A DNA stretch of 64,000 bases from Marinomonas sp. KMM3893 (GTDB lineage: Bacteria; Pseudomonadota; Gammaproteobacteria; Pseudomonadales; Marinomonadaceae), in NCBI RefSeq assembly GCF_004352855.1, contig NZ_SJSC01000001.1:682001-746000 (forward strand), read 5' to 3'. This document shows, in pieces, positions 9,490 through 18,069 of this stretch. The number at the start of each line of letters is the position of its first letter. Position 1 is the stretch's first letter. A program made the position numbers and the translations under genes. The notes beneath the pieces are model-generated. The model made no database searches. It saw only the letters and a program-made list of their open reading frames with translations, and was not told the origin of the DNA.

Positions 9490-10464
9490 CTAGGCTTTCG
9501 ATACAAGATGAGATGCATAACAAGCACACCCCATCAGCCCTGGGTATTCAGACAGAACAACAAAGGTCGGAATCGGTGACACAAATTCTTTCATACGACC
9601 TTTTTCTTGCATGGCATTACGAAAGCCACTTTTTAGAATTTCATTCACATAACGCGGCACAATCCCACCGGCAATATACACACCGCCACGAGATTCTACC
9701 GATAACACGAGATCGCCAATCACCCGTCCCAAGAACACGAAGAACTGCTCTAATGCCGCTTCAGCAATAGGGTCGTCACCCGCTTTGAGCGCAGCACCGA
9801 TTTCTGGTGCCGTAAGACGACGCTCGATGCCTTGTTTGGCCGCCAACGCCTCGTAGATATTTTCTAGGCCCATTCCTGATAAAACACGTTCTGCCGAAAC
9901 TCGCTTATGACGAGTACGCAAAAAGCGTAAAATATCATCTTCTTGTTCGTTACAAGTGGCTAAATCAACATGACCACCTTCACCAGAAAGCACTATATTA
10001 GGACCAACATCTTGCGGTACGACACAAGCAACACCAAGGCCGGTGCCAGCTCCAACAACCCAAGACGCTTCTTTTGGATCAACAACAGACGACTCACCAA
10101 TGACCACTAGATCTTCGGGGGTAAGCACCTCTAAGCAGTGACCGACCGCATCAAAATCATTTAATAACGCGACGGCCTTATGCTCACCGAAGTAAGATTG
10201 CACTTCTGCTCGCGTAAATTGCCAAGGATTATTAGAGAAACGAATGACAGGAAGGTCTACAGGGCCTGCAATGGCAAGCACTATGGCGTCAATATTATCC
10301 ATATCGACACTACAGTTATTTATATAGTCGGCGGCAGCATCAAAAAAATTCTCGTAGTTCTTGCAAGAGAACACTCGTACTTCTTGTGGTATGTACTCAT
10401 GTATTGGAACCAGCGCAAAACGAGCATTGGTGCCGCCTAAGTCGGCGATCAAAGCGTGGGACAT
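9490..10464 (-). CDS. glk: Glucokinase
   Basis: A 324-residue ATP-dependent glucokinase of the bacterial Glk (ROK-unrelated) family. It makes glucose 6-phosphate in the cytoplasm. Motifs are ADLGGTNARFAL (phosphate loop) near the N terminus, LLNDFDAVGHCL (substrate Asn-Asp), VVGAGTGLGVA (adenosine/phosphate) and SGEGGHVDLA (glucose-binding Glu-His). It heads the glk-zwf-eda unit, so the operon takes internal glucose to 6-phosphogluconolactone and supplies the aldolase of the Entner-Doudoroff route. A HexR-type palindrome lies 86-100 bases upstream. Confidence 0.95.
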   Translation of the reverse strand: MSHALIADLGGTNARFALVPIHEYIPQEVRVFSCKNYENFFDAAADYINNCSVDMDNIDAIVLAIAGPVDLPVIRFSNNPWQFTRAEVQSYFGEHKAVALLNDFDAVGHCLEVLTPEDLVVIGESSVVDPKEASWVVGAGTGLGVACVVPQDVGPNIVLSGEGGHVDLATCNEQEDDILRFLRTRHKRVSAERVLSGMGLENIYEALAAKQGIERRLTAPEIGAALKAGDDPIAEAALEQFFVFLGRVIGDLVLSVESRGGVYIAGGIVPRYVNEILKSGFRNAMQEKGRMKEFVSPIPTFVVLSEYPGLMGCACYASHLVSKA

Positions 10465-10542
10465 AAAAGAACCCTATCTGATTTTTTTGAAATTTTATAA
10501 CAAAACAACCTTGAAAAATACCGAAGAATGGAATTTTTACCG

Positions 10543-10571
10543 AATAGAATGTAATAAAATTACATTCTATT
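10543..10571. promoter_or_regulatory. HexR-type operator upstream of glk-zwf-eda
   Basis: A perfect inverted repeat: arms AATAGAATGTAAT (10543-10555) and ATTACATTCTATT (10559-10571) around AAA. Its core TGTAATAAAATTACA (10550-10564) fits, as I recall it, the palindromic HexR motif described for gammaproteobacteria. HexR is an RpiR-family regulator sensing KDPG that controls zwf, edd, eda and glk. The site overlaps the last codons of the diguanylate cyclase gene and lies upstream of glk. Confidence 0.65.
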
Positions 10572-11631
10572 TGATTCTATTTAAAAACTTGAACACCTTC
10601 GTTGGTACTGATCTTTTACGGTTATTTTTATAATTATAGAGACGTTCATCTGCTAATTTCAGCAGATGCTTGTAGCTGGTAGGCGTATCGCTGATCACAC
10701 TGGCGCCGCCATAACTTATGGTAATAGGAACCAAGTTAGATTTATACCTTAACGGATTAGACTGAAGATATTCGTGAATAGATTCAGCAATCAACAGCGC
10801 TTGATCATAGCTTTTTCCAGGCGTCACGAAGACAAATTCATCACCAGCAAAACGAAATGCCAAGCCTTGCTTGTGGACATATTTTAGCAGACGTTTGGCT
10901 ATGTATTCTAACACCTCATCCCCACAATTATGCCCTAACGTATCATTGATTGATTTAAAGGCATCACAATCAATAAACACTACGGTCAAATCTCGGTTTT
11001 GCTTTTTCGAACGGGAAAATTCACGGTCCAACATCAACTCTAGTTGACGGCGATTAAGCAGCCCTGTCAGCGGATCTCTTGTCGCCAAATATTCGAGCTT
11101 TTCGCGAGCCGTCACATTGCTTAAGCAGATAGAAATCTTGATCGCCAGTTGGTCTAATAAAAAGGTATCTTTAGTGGCCGCATCATAGCGAGTGCTGTCC
11201 GAGTCAGCCTGGCAAAATAAACCCACCAGTTCGCCATCGATTGTCAGTGGAGAAACCGCCACAGAGGAGATGATATCACGATACACTGGCGGGATGATTT
11301 CGCTACAAGCAGCAAGGTTATGATTTAAAAGCACCGTCTTATTACCAGACTTAATAACGTCAATCATCACCCGTCGACGGGTAAACAGAACACGATCTCT
11401 TAAGTCAGGCGTTTTCTCAAGGGTGTCAATAAGGTGAGACAAGGGCGCTTCATTGATCAAATTGACCCAGACATAAGGGACATTAAATTGCTTCTGAACT
11501 TCTTTGGTCAAGGTCGACACAAATTGATCACAACGACCGATAGACAAAATACACCGCTCAATCTCGAAAAATTTAAGCGCGATTGCCTCGTTATGCCTAA
11601 CATTGTCTATTAGCTCATTAATATCATGCAT
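10567..11631 (-). CDS. GAF-GGDEF diguanylate cyclase
   Basis: A 354-residue cytoplasmic protein with no membrane segment or signal peptide. Residues about 25-175 form a GAF-like sensory domain; 185-350 are a GGDEF domain that would make cyclic di-GMP. The signature is AGDEF at 262-266, a variant still found in active enzymes. Supporting motifs are DPLTGLLNRRQ, VVFIDCDAFKSIND (metal-binding Asp) and GHNCGDEVL. The product-inhibition I-site RxxD, normally just upstream, reads HKQG here, so feedback inhibition is probably absent. The input ligand is unknown. The gene ends inside the HexR-like palindrome in front of glk. Confidence 0.9.
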   Translation of the reverse strand: MHDINELIDNVRHNEAIALKFFEIERCILSIGRCDQFVSTLTKEVQKQFNVPYVWVNLINEAPLSHLIDTLEKTPDLRDRVLFTRRRVMIDVIKSGNKTVLLNHNLAACSEIIPPVYRDIISSVAVSPLTIDGELVGLFCQADSDSTRYDAATKDTFLLDQLAIKISICLSNVTAREKLEYLATRDPLTGLLNRRQLELMLDREFSRSKKQNRDLTVVFIDCDAFKSINDTLGHNCGDEVLEYIAKRLLKYVHKQGLAFRFAGDEFVFVTPGKSYDQALLIAESIHEYLQSNPLRYKSNLVPITISYGGASVISDTPTSYKHLLKLADERLYNYKNNRKRSVPTKVFKFLNRIK

Positions 11632-11701
11632 GCATCAAATGTCCCGACCGCCCTGTTGCGACATAGAAAAAGTCATCGCCATATTTAGAAAAGCAATTGA
11701 T

Positions 11702-11717
11702 CTATAATATATTATAG
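11702..11717. promoter_or_regulatory. Perfect 16-base AT-rich palindrome
   Basis: CTATAATA followed by TATTATAG, in the 269-base gap between the divergent diguanylate cyclase and the 113-residue unknown. It contains TATAAT on both strands, so it may be a -10 element or pair of elements rather than an operator. I see nothing else of note in this gap. Confidence 0.35.
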
Positions 11718-11900
11718 TACGACGCTTCAATCCTTTGAGCCATTAATAACGTCCAAACGACGCGAAACTTTTGTAACAAAACACGATCGTCTTAGTTTTT
11801 CCACAATCCCCAAAAAAGCGCCCAGCTTCCCCAAACAAAGCAAAAAAACTTATGTATTTCGCTAATCTATTAGAATAATCGGCCGATACACTTCTCATCC

Positions 11901-12242
11901 ATGATAGTGAGAATGCAAATGAACATTAGAGACGTTGTCCAAACACAACTGACCCAGAGCACCTCGGCGGGCAAACCCGTCTCAGGTAACGCTCAATTTG
12001 CTTTAATGATGAGTTTGTTTAGCCAACCAGGCCCTGCAATCATAGACGCAGCTGACACTCGCAGCGTGCATGAACCTCACGCCATTACCCGCCCTATTCA
12101 GTTCTCTGGCGGCATTATCGATAATCCATCAGCCAATATTGCTCTGCTAAAAGCACTTAACGAAGAACCTTTAGCACAAGGCATGCCTTACCAATATAAC
12201 GCAGTGGAAGCACTAGAAAGCCAAATCAGCACTCGTATTTAA
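11901..12242 (+). CDS. Hypothetical protein, 113 residues
   Basis: I do not recognise this protein. It has no signal peptide, membrane segment or known motif. The middle is Ala/Pro-rich, and hydrophobic stretches such as FALMMSLF and NIALLKAL suggest short helices. Three in-frame ATGs lie close together (11901, 11913, 11919); GTGAGA stands suitably for the last, giving MNIRDVVQTQLTQ. The stop is three bases from the stop of the convergent DUF3080 gene, so no terminator fits between them. It could be a lineage-specific gene; codon use looks like its neighbours. Confidence 0.55.
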   Translation: MIVRMQMNIRDVVQTQLTQSTSAGKPVSGNAQFALMMSLFSQPGPAIIDAADTRSVHEPHAITRPIQFSGGIIDNPSANIALLKALNEEPLAQGMPYQYNAVEALESQISTRI

Positions 12243-12245
12243 CCC

Positions 12246-13289
12246 TCATCTTACAATACCTGATAAAGCGATATCGCAGCGATTAAACAATCGACTCCAA
12301 GCCTGCGCATGACGCTGGGAAGCGCGCTGGTAACGACCCCAAAGCCCCTCTTTTTGATCAAGCGATAACATAGACAAGTATTGATCCAAGGCTTTCGGCA
12401 ATGGTTGTCCATAGACGGCAGCTTGCCTAATCAAAGGTAATATCTGATAAGCCGTCGCATTAATTTTTGCCATATAAGGCTGGATAATCTTAATGTAATG
12501 ACGCTCAAACTGTTGCTTAAGAAAGGTCACCGGTGGCCCACAAACGCCCTCTGGCAAGTCTTCTATTGCCTCTGACACAACACTCAAAAAACGACTTAAT
12601 TGCGCCAAGCTATAGATTAATTGCCCTGCGTACTCACTGTCACTCAGTGCCTTTAGATCTTCTTCAAACGCCTTTCCTTCAAGCTTAGGCAAAGAAGATA
12701 AATTCGCCCCCAGCGCGTTTATGTCACGCAATGAGGCCAGCAACACTTGATAATGAGTCAAATCGTTTTTAAGTGGTAAAAAGCCGTTCGACAAACTAAA
12801 AAAATCCTTCCCTTCAGCACCATTAAACACGGCATTGGTAAAAGCAACAGGCAACTCTTGTCGCTTAATTTTGGCAATAGCATTGAGTTTTTCAGCCAAT
12901 TGAACATTGCCAATATGACATGACTCAATGGCGCGGATAATATTAATTTCATACAAAAAGCGCTGACTTGCCGGCATAACCTTCCCCAACACGCTGTTTT
13001 TCTCGCCCACTAAAAAGCCCACATCACACTGCTGTAATGAGAGAAAATCGAGTATGCTAACGTCAAATTTAGTGAGTGCTTGCTGTCGCTGATGCAAAGG
13101 AGGATACAAGCTGGGCGAAACGAAGTCCGGTACGACAAGCTGTATGTATTTCGAACGGGATAAATCCTTCACGTAATCCATCAGCAATGACTCAGGCTGA
13201 TACCGAGAAGTGCAGCCAGTCAGCAGCAGCAAGCAACCCAAAGCGATAGCCCACACGACTTGAGGAAATATACGAATTAATATGAACAA
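12246..13289 (-). CDS. DUF3080-like lipoprotein
   Basis: A probable outer-envelope lipoprotein: a hydrophobic signal ends in LLLLTGC, a type II signal peptidase site, followed by a mostly helical domain. The family looks like DUF3080, gammaproteobacterial proteins of unknown function. The start is uncertain. The longest frame begins with a TTG at 13361 but would run 80 bases into the divergent thioesterase gene and put 44 residues before the signal's core. I chose the TTG at 13289, which gives MFILIRIFPQVVWAIALG. A GTG at 13256 is another choice. Even the chosen start overlaps the thioesterase start by 8 bases. Confidence 0.65.
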   Translation of the reverse strand: MFILIRIFPQVVWAIALGCLLLLTGCTSRYQPESLLMDYVKDLSRSKYIQLVVPDFVSPSLYPPLHQRQQALTKFDVSILDFLSLQQCDVGFLVGEKNSVLGKVMPASQRFLYEINIIRAIESCHIGNVQLAEKLNAIAKIKRQELPVAFTNAVFNGAEGKDFFSLSNGFLPLKNDLTHYQVLLASLRDINALGANLSSLPKLEGKAFEEDLKALSDSEYAGQLIYSLAQLSRFLSVVSEAIEDLPEGVCGPPVTFLKQQFERHYIKIIQPYMAKINATAYQILPLIRQAAVYGQPLPKALDQYLSMLSLDQKEGLWGRYQRASQRHAQAWSRLFNRCDIALSGIVR

Positions 13290-13692
13290 GCTGCTAATCC
13301 AAAAACGTGAAGAAATCTCTGAAACCCGCGTCGCCAAAATGGTTTTCCCAGGAACCACCAATCACTATGACACCCTGTTTGGTGGAATCGCCTTACAATG
13401 GATGGACGAAGTCGCCTATATTGCCGCGACACGCTTTGCCAGAAAACCCTTAGTCACTATTTCGACCGAACAAGTGAATTTCAAACAGCCTATTCCGTCC
13501 GGTATTTTAGTCGAATTGGTGGCTCGCGTTGTCCATGTTGGTCGCACTTCTTTAAAAGTTGAAGTGAATATTTTCTTAGAAGAACTCGACAGCGACAAAC
13601 GAACCAAAGCCATCACTGGGCACTTCAATTTCGTGGCCATTGATGAAAACAAAAAACCTGTCCCTATTTTCTCAGAAGACGATCAAGAATAA
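13282..13692 (+). CDS. Acyl-CoA thioesterase (hotdog fold)
   Basis: A 136-residue single hotdog-domain thioesterase of the YciA/BFIT type that hydrolyses acyl-CoA to free acid and CoA in the cytoplasm. Diagnostic segments are MVFPGTTNHYDTLFGG, ALQWMDEVAYIAA with the catalytic-type Asp, and STEQVNFKQPIPSG. Length is normal for the family. It is divergent from, and overlaps the 5' end of, the DUF3080 lipoprotein gene. The ATG at 13282 has GAGGAA about 14 bases upstream. The acyl chain preference cannot be read from sequence. Confidence 0.9.
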   Translation: MNKLLIQKREEISETRVAKMVFPGTTNHYDTLFGGIALQWMDEVAYIAATRFARKPLVTISTEQVNFKQPIPSGILVELVARVVHVGRTSLKVEVNIFLEELDSDKRTKAITGHFNFVAIDENKKPVPIFSEDDQE

Positions 13693-13708
13693 AAAGAAGG
13701 GAAAATAA

Positions 13709-13746
13709 GAGTAAGCCAGCCTCATAATGTAGACGCTGGCTTACTC
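13709..13746. terminator. Hairpin between convergent thioesterase and lipoprotein genes
   Basis: GAGTAAGCCAGC (13709-13720) and GCTGGCTTACTC (13735-13746) form a perfect 12-base stem with a 14-base loop. T-rich sequence follows it on the minus strand, less so on the plus strand. It probably ends both transcripts. Confidence 0.65.
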
Positions 13747-13752
13747 CCTAAC

Positions 13753-14343
13753 TTATTGTACTTTCTGTTTAGCAATCTCTGACGCTAATTCATCAAAGCT
13801 CTTTTTTGCTTCTAATTTTTGATAAATTGCTTGGTTATTCTTCATTGATGTACGCAAAATATCTTCAGAAATACTCTCCGTTTGCTTTGGGTCTAGACCC
13901 ACTAACACCACCAAACCGCCGCTTGGCGTTGGCAGCTGACGCAACACACGAGAGCCAACTAAGGTTTGCTCTGTCACTTGCTTAGTGACGACACTGTTTA
14001 CACGATCAACACTTTCAGCGTCGCCAGCCCCTGTCGTTTCTACATATTGCTTCACCATATTCTGCAGATTCAGGCTCAGCACTTGAGCCAGTTCCACTCT
14101 GGCCGCTGTTGCCGCCATTTGTTTCATATAGTTTGGACCTGCTGCGGATTTTTCACTGTAGCCTACAGCCGAAAGTGCCACACCTTCAACCGGCGCGCCA
14201 CAAACCCATTGTGGTGCCGCTTTATTTGAACCATCGGCAAACACACAATCCGGCACAGGCTCAGCTTGAGTAAGCACTTCTTTTGAACTACATGCCGCTA
14301 ACAACAAGACCGCGGCGGCAACACCAAGTAACTTAAACTTCAT
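13753..14343 (-). CDS. LPP20-like outer membrane lipoprotein
   Basis: A 196-residue lipoprotein: MKFKLLGVAAAVLLLAACSS has a short basic start, hydrophobic core and LAAC lipobox. The body resembles the LPP20 family (APQWVCG, then ALSAVGYSEKSAAG, helical AATAARVELAQVL, and a GLVVLVGLD strand), whose function is unknown. The reading frame opens at 14412, but the ATG at 14343 has GAGGAAAGG directly upstream and gives a proper signal peptide, so I use it. A repeated V-T-K-Q-V-T-E region predicts helices. Family assignment is moderate. Confidence 0.75.
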   Translation of the reverse strand: MKFKLLGVAAAVLLLAACSSKEVLTQAEPVPDCVFADGSNKAAPQWVCGAPVEGVALSAVGYSEKSAAGPNYMKQMAATAARVELAQVLSLNLQNMVKQYVETTGAGDAESVDRVNSVVTKQVTEQTLVGSRVLRQLPTPSGGLVVLVGLDPKQTESISEDILRTSMKNNQAIYQKLEAKKSFDELASEIAKQKVQ

Positions 14344-14410
14344 CCTTTCCTCACTCTCAAATAAACAATTTGAATTCTTTGTATAGTAGACGAATTCATC
14401 CCATAAAAAC

Positions 14411-14440
14411 AAAAAAAGGTGCCAAAAGGCACCTTTTCAA
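14411..14440 (-). terminator. Rho-independent terminator after pnp
   Basis: Read on the minus strand, AAAAGGTGCC and GGCACCTTTT pair around TTTT and are followed by more T. It lies 21 bases after the pnp stop. Confidence 0.9.
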
Positions 14441-14460
14441 AAAAGTCATAACGCGTTTAC

Positions 14461-16569
14461 TTATTCAGTAAAGTTCGCTTTGTCTTCTTCTGTTACGTCT
14501 TTCATAGACAATTTAATACGGCCACGCGCATCAACGTCTAGTACTTTTACAATCACATCCTGACCTTCAGACAAAAAGTCTGAAACAGCACGGATACGCT
14601 CTTCAGCGATTTGAGAGATGTGAACCAAACCATCTTTACCAGGCAAGATATTCACGAAAGCACCGAACTCAGCAAGACGAACCACTTTACCTTGGTAAAG
14701 TTTGTCTACTTCTGCTTCTGCTGTGATCTCATGGATCTTAAGCAATGCAGCATCAGACGCGGCTTTATCCGCTGCGTAAATACGTACTGTACCGTCGTCA
14801 TCTAGGTCGATAGAAGCACCTGTTTGCTCAGTAATGGAACGAATCATCGCACCACCTTTACCGATAACGTCACGGATTTTCTCAGGATCGATTTTGATCG
14901 TTGCCATAGACGGCGCATTTGGAGACACTTCAGGACGAGCGTAGCCAATCACTTCTGCCATTTCGCGAAGGATGTGCTTACGCGCTTCCATTGCTTGGCT
15001 TAATGCGATATCCATGATTTCTTCATTGATACCTTCGATTTTAATGTCCATTTGAAGCGCGGTAATACCTTCTTCAGTACCCGCTACTTTAAAGTCCATA
15101 TCGCCTAGGTGATCTTCGTCACCCAAGATATCAGTCAAGACAGCAAAACCGTCGTCTTCTTTGATCAGACCCATTGCGATACCAGCAACCGGCGCTTTAA
15201 GAGGAACACCTGCGTCCATCATAGACAAAGACGCACCACAAACAGACGCCATAGAGCTAGAACCGTTTGATTCAGTGATCTCAGACACAATACGAATGGT
15301 GTATGGGAATTCATCTTCAGAAGGCAATACCGCTTGAACACCACGACGTGCTAGACGACCGTGACCGATTTCGCGACGACCAACGCCACCCATGCGACCA
15401 CATTCACCAACAGAGTATGGAGGGAAGTTGTAATGCAACATGAAGCTGTCTTTGTTTTCGCCAGCCAGACCGTCAGACATTTGCGCATCACGGCTAGTAC
15501 CTAGAGTACAAGTTGCAATCGCTTGAGTTTCACCACGTGTGAACAAAGCAGAACCGTGAGTTTTGCTTAACAAACCCACTTCAACGTTGATTGGGCGAAC
15601 GGTTTTGTTGTCACGACCATCAATACGTGGCTGACCATCGATAACACGACGGCGAACGGTGCGTTTTTCAAGTTTCGCGAAAGCACCGGTTACGTCAGCT
15701 TCTGAGAATTCACCTTCTTCAGTCACTAGCGCTTCAACAGCGGCTGCACGTACTTCGCCTAATTTAGCGTAGCGTGCCATTTTTTCGCTGATGCCGTATG
15801 CTTCTTCGATTTGAGCGGCGTAACCTGTTGCTAGCGCTTCAGTCAAAGCAACATTCGCCACTTCTGCTTCCCATTCCCAACGAGGCTTAGCGCACTCAGC
15901 AGCGAATTCAGTGATCGCAGAAATAGCCGCTTGCATTTCTTTATGAGCATAAAGAACCGCGCCTAACATTTCGTCTTCTGTTAGCTCTTGCGCTTCAGAT
16001 TCAACCATCAATACAGCGTCTTTCGTACCCGCAACAACCATGTCTAGCAAAGAACCATCTAGATCAGAGTAGCTTGGGTTAAGAATGTAACCAGACTCGT
16101 CGTTAAAACCGACACGTGCTGCACCAATAGGGCCATTGAATGGAATGCCAGAGATAGTCAATGCTGCAGACGTTGCCAACATAGCCGCAATGTCAGCGTC
16201 TAAGTTAGTGTTTGTCGACATAACCGTACAAACAACCTGAACTTCGTTCATGTAACCTTTTGGAAACAATGGACGAATTGGACGGTCAATAAGACGAGAA
16301 GTCAGAGTTTCTTTTTCAGAAGGACGGCCTTCACGTTTTAGGAAACCACCTGGGATTTTACCAACCGCGTAAGCACGCTCTTGGTAATGAACAGACAATG
16401 GGAAAAAGTCTTGACCTGGTTTAGCAGATTTAGCGCCAACAACAGTTGCAAGCACTTGTGCATCACCAATAGTACAAAGAACCGCACCGGTTGCTTGACG
16501 AGCAATGCGGCCTGTTTCTAGTGTTACGGTATCGTTACCGAACTGGAAAGTTTTTGTCGTAATACTCAC
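14461..16569 (-). CDS. pnp: Polyribonucleotide nucleotidyltransferase (PNPase)
   Basis: A 702-residue 3'-5' phosphorolytic exoribonuclease and degradosome partner. Two RNase PH-like domains are joined by a helical region; the second includes [15 protein letters not shown] and the catalytic [21 protein letters not shown] domain ([15 protein letters not shown]) and a C-terminal S1 domain ([20 protein letters not shown]) follow. Length matches the family (E. coli 711). The start is a GTG at 16569 with AAGGA upstream. It follows rpsO, and a long hairpin in the leader should be the RNase III site through which PNPase represses its own synthesis in enterics. Confidence 0.97.
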   Translation of the reverse strand: MSITTKTFQFGNDTVTLETGRIARQATGAVLCTIGDAQVLATVVGAKSAKPGQDFFPLSVHYQERAYAVGKIPGGFLKREGRPSEKETLTSRLIDRPIRPLFPKGYMNEVQVVCTVMSTNTNLDADIAAMLATSAALTISGIPFNGPIGAARVGFNDESGYILNPSYSDLDGSLLDMVVAGTKDAVLMVESEAQELTEDEMLGAVLYAHKEMQAAISAITEFAAECAKPRWEWEAEVANVALTEALATGYAAQIEEAYGISEKMARYAKLGEVRAAAVEALVTEEGEFSEADVTGAFAKLEKRTVRRRVIDGQPRIDGRDNKTVRPINVEVGLLSKTHGSALFTRGETQAIATCTLGTSRDAQMSDGLAGENKDSFMLHYNFPPYSVGECGRMGGVGRREIGHGRLARRGVQAVLPSEDEFPYTIRIVSEITESNGSSSMASVCGASLSMMDAGVPLKAPVAGIAMGLIKEDDGFAVLTDILGDEDHLGDMDFKVAGTEEGITALQMDIKIEGINEEIMDIALSQAMEARKHILREMAEVIGYARPEVSPNAPSMATIKIDPEKIRDVIGKGGAMIRSITEQTGASIDLDDDGTVRIYAADKAASDAALLKIHEITAEAEVDKLYQGKVVRLAEFGAFVNILPGKDGLVHISQIAEERIRAVSDFLSEGQDVIVKVLDVDARGRIKLSMKDVTEEDKANFTE

Positions 16570-16621
16570 ACGTATTCCTTTTCATTAAAAAAATTACTTT
16601 CTCCCAAAGATCTTCTTTTAA

Positions 16622-16690
16622 AGCCAGTACTCATATGCACTCTTTCTGTCTCGTTTTCCAGTAACGAAAAATGCATATGAAGTACAGGCT
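16622..16690 (-). promoter_or_regulatory. pnp leader hairpin (probable RNase III processing site)
   Basis: The outer stem is built of AGCC, GTAC and CATATGCA (16622-16639) pairing with TGCATATG, GTAC and GGCT (16672-16690), with one mismatch and one bulge. A small inner stem TCGTT/AACGA caps it. It lies between rpsO and pnp, where E. coli has the double-stranded leader cut by RNase III for PNPase autoregulation. Confidence 0.7.
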
Positions 16691-16712
16691 GTCCCTTGGG
16701 AGACCAATAAAT

Positions 16713-16744
16713 AAAAAAAGGGCCATAATAACTTATGGCCCTTC
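16713..16744 (-). terminator. Terminator after rpsO
   Basis: On the minus strand AAGGGCCATAA and TTATGGCCCTT pair around GTTA, followed by TTTTT. It begins 8 bases after the rpsO stop; partial read-through or an internal promoter would feed pnp. Confidence 0.88.
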
Positions 16745-16751
16745 CTCAGTC

Positions 16752-17021
16752 TTAGCGACGCAGACCTAGTTTTTTGATCAAACTAGTGTAACGTGCAGCG
16801 TCTTTACGCTTAAGGTAATCCAACAATTTACGACGTTGGTTTACCATGCGAATTAGACCGCGACGAGAATGGTGGTCATGGATATGAGTTTTAAAGTGAC
16901 CTTGAAGACCTTCGATGTTCTTAGTCAACAATGCTACTTGAACTTCAGGAGAACCAGTGTCGCCTTCCGCTACTTGAAACTCTTTAACCAATGCTGCTTT
17001 TGATACTGCAGATAATGCCAT
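16752..17021 (-). CDS. rpsO: 30S ribosomal protein S15
   Basis: An 89-residue uS15, exactly the usual length. Recognisable segments are [16 protein letters not shown] near the N terminus and [22 protein letters not shown] in the rRNA-binding helices. It is a primary binder of 16S rRNA at the central-domain three-way junction and often represses its own mRNA. It stands 109 bases after truB with its own terminator, in the conserved truB-rpsO-pnp order. Confidence 0.98.
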   Translation of the reverse strand: MALSAVSKAALVKEFQVAEGDTGSPEVQVALLTKNIEGLQGHFKTHIHDHHSRRGLIRMVNQRRKLLDYLKRKDAARYTSLIKKLGLRR

Positions 17022-17130
17022 AATCTATAACTCCAAATTAATATGCTATAAAAAAATACAGGGTAGCCGAGCATATTTTCAGTTACCCTATAGCCTGCAA
17101 GTTTAACACTCTTTTTAGCAGAACTCACTG

Positions 17131-18060
17131 CTATTTATTCGCGCTCTCGCTGGTATTTAATAGTCGATGCGGACGAATATTTGTCTCTTTGATTTTGCCC
17201 AACCCAAGGAAGTCCTGACTGTCTTGATCGTAGAGTCTCAGTAAGCGACCTTCCTCTAATGGGATAGGGCTAGAAACCGTACGACCAAACAACATATCCT
17301 TAGTATCGTGGGTCGGCAATTCTATGCGATGCAAATAGTCTACCGCTGAATCCATCGGCATTAAATGGGCATCAAGGGCCGCTTCACCTTGCTCTGCAAT
17401 CGCTTCAAACTCTTCAAGGGTTAACATACCCTCTGGGGCATAGCCTGCCGTTGAAATACGATGCAAGGACTTCAAGTGCGCTCCGCAACCTAATGCCTCG
17501 CCAATGTCTTCGCCAATCGTTCTAATATAGGTGCCTTTAGAACACTGGATATCCAAAGTAAGCGAGTCTTCTGTTCTCGACACTAACGTCAGATCAGAGA
17601 TAGTAACCTGTCTACGTTTACGTTCGATGACAATGCCTTTGCGGGCGTATTCATACAAAGGTTTGCCTTCGTGCTTAAGCGCAGAATACATCGGGGGAAT
17701 TTGTTCTATGTCGCCACGAAAACGATCAAGCACAGACTCAAGCTCGTCTTCTGTTAAAGAAGGAACCGGCTCATCGGTCAGCACATCGCCTTCACGATCA
17801 CCCGTTGTGGTTCTTTTACCTAGCTGAATACAGGTTAGATAACGCTTATCAGCGTCTAAAAGGAACTGCGAAAACTTCGTCGCCTCTCCCAGACACAAAG
17901 GCAACATACCTGTTGCCAATGGATCTAAAGCGCCTGTGTGGCCTGCTTTAGCTGCCCGGTACAAGCGACGAACTCGCTGTAACGCCTGATTTGAACTTAA
18001 ACCGATGGGCTTGTTCAGTAAGACAATACCGTCCACTGAACGCCATTTTGTTTTAGACAT
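17131..18060 (-). CDS. truB: tRNA pseudouridine(55) synthase
   Basis: A 309-residue synthase that makes pseudouridine 55 in the T-loop of tRNAs. The catalytic Asp is in GHTGALDPLATGMLPLCLG near residues 38-54. NKPIGLSSNQALQ at the start, GDREGDVL and the KGTYIRTIGEDIG segment are also typical. The frame can be opened by a TTG at 18069 directly after the rbfA stop, but the ATG at 18060 gives the normal N terminus. It follows rbfA with a gap of nine bases. Confidence 0.95.
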   Translation of the reverse strand: MSKTKWRSVDGIVLLNKPIGLSSNQALQRVRRLYRAAKAGHTGALDPLATGMLPLCLGEATKFSQFLLDADKRYLTCIQLGKRTTTGDREGDVLTDEPVPSLTEDELESVLDRFRGDIEQIPPMYSALKHEGKPLYEYARKGIVIERKRRQVTISDLTLVSRTEDSLTLDIQCSKGTYIRTIGEDIGEALGCGAHLKSLHRISTAGYAPEGMLTLEEFEAIAEQGEAALDAHLMPMDSAVDYLHRIELPTHDTKDMLFGRTVSSPIPLEEGRLLRLYDQDSQDFLGLGKIKETNIRPHRLLNTSESANK

Positions 18061-18069
18061 ACCGACCAA

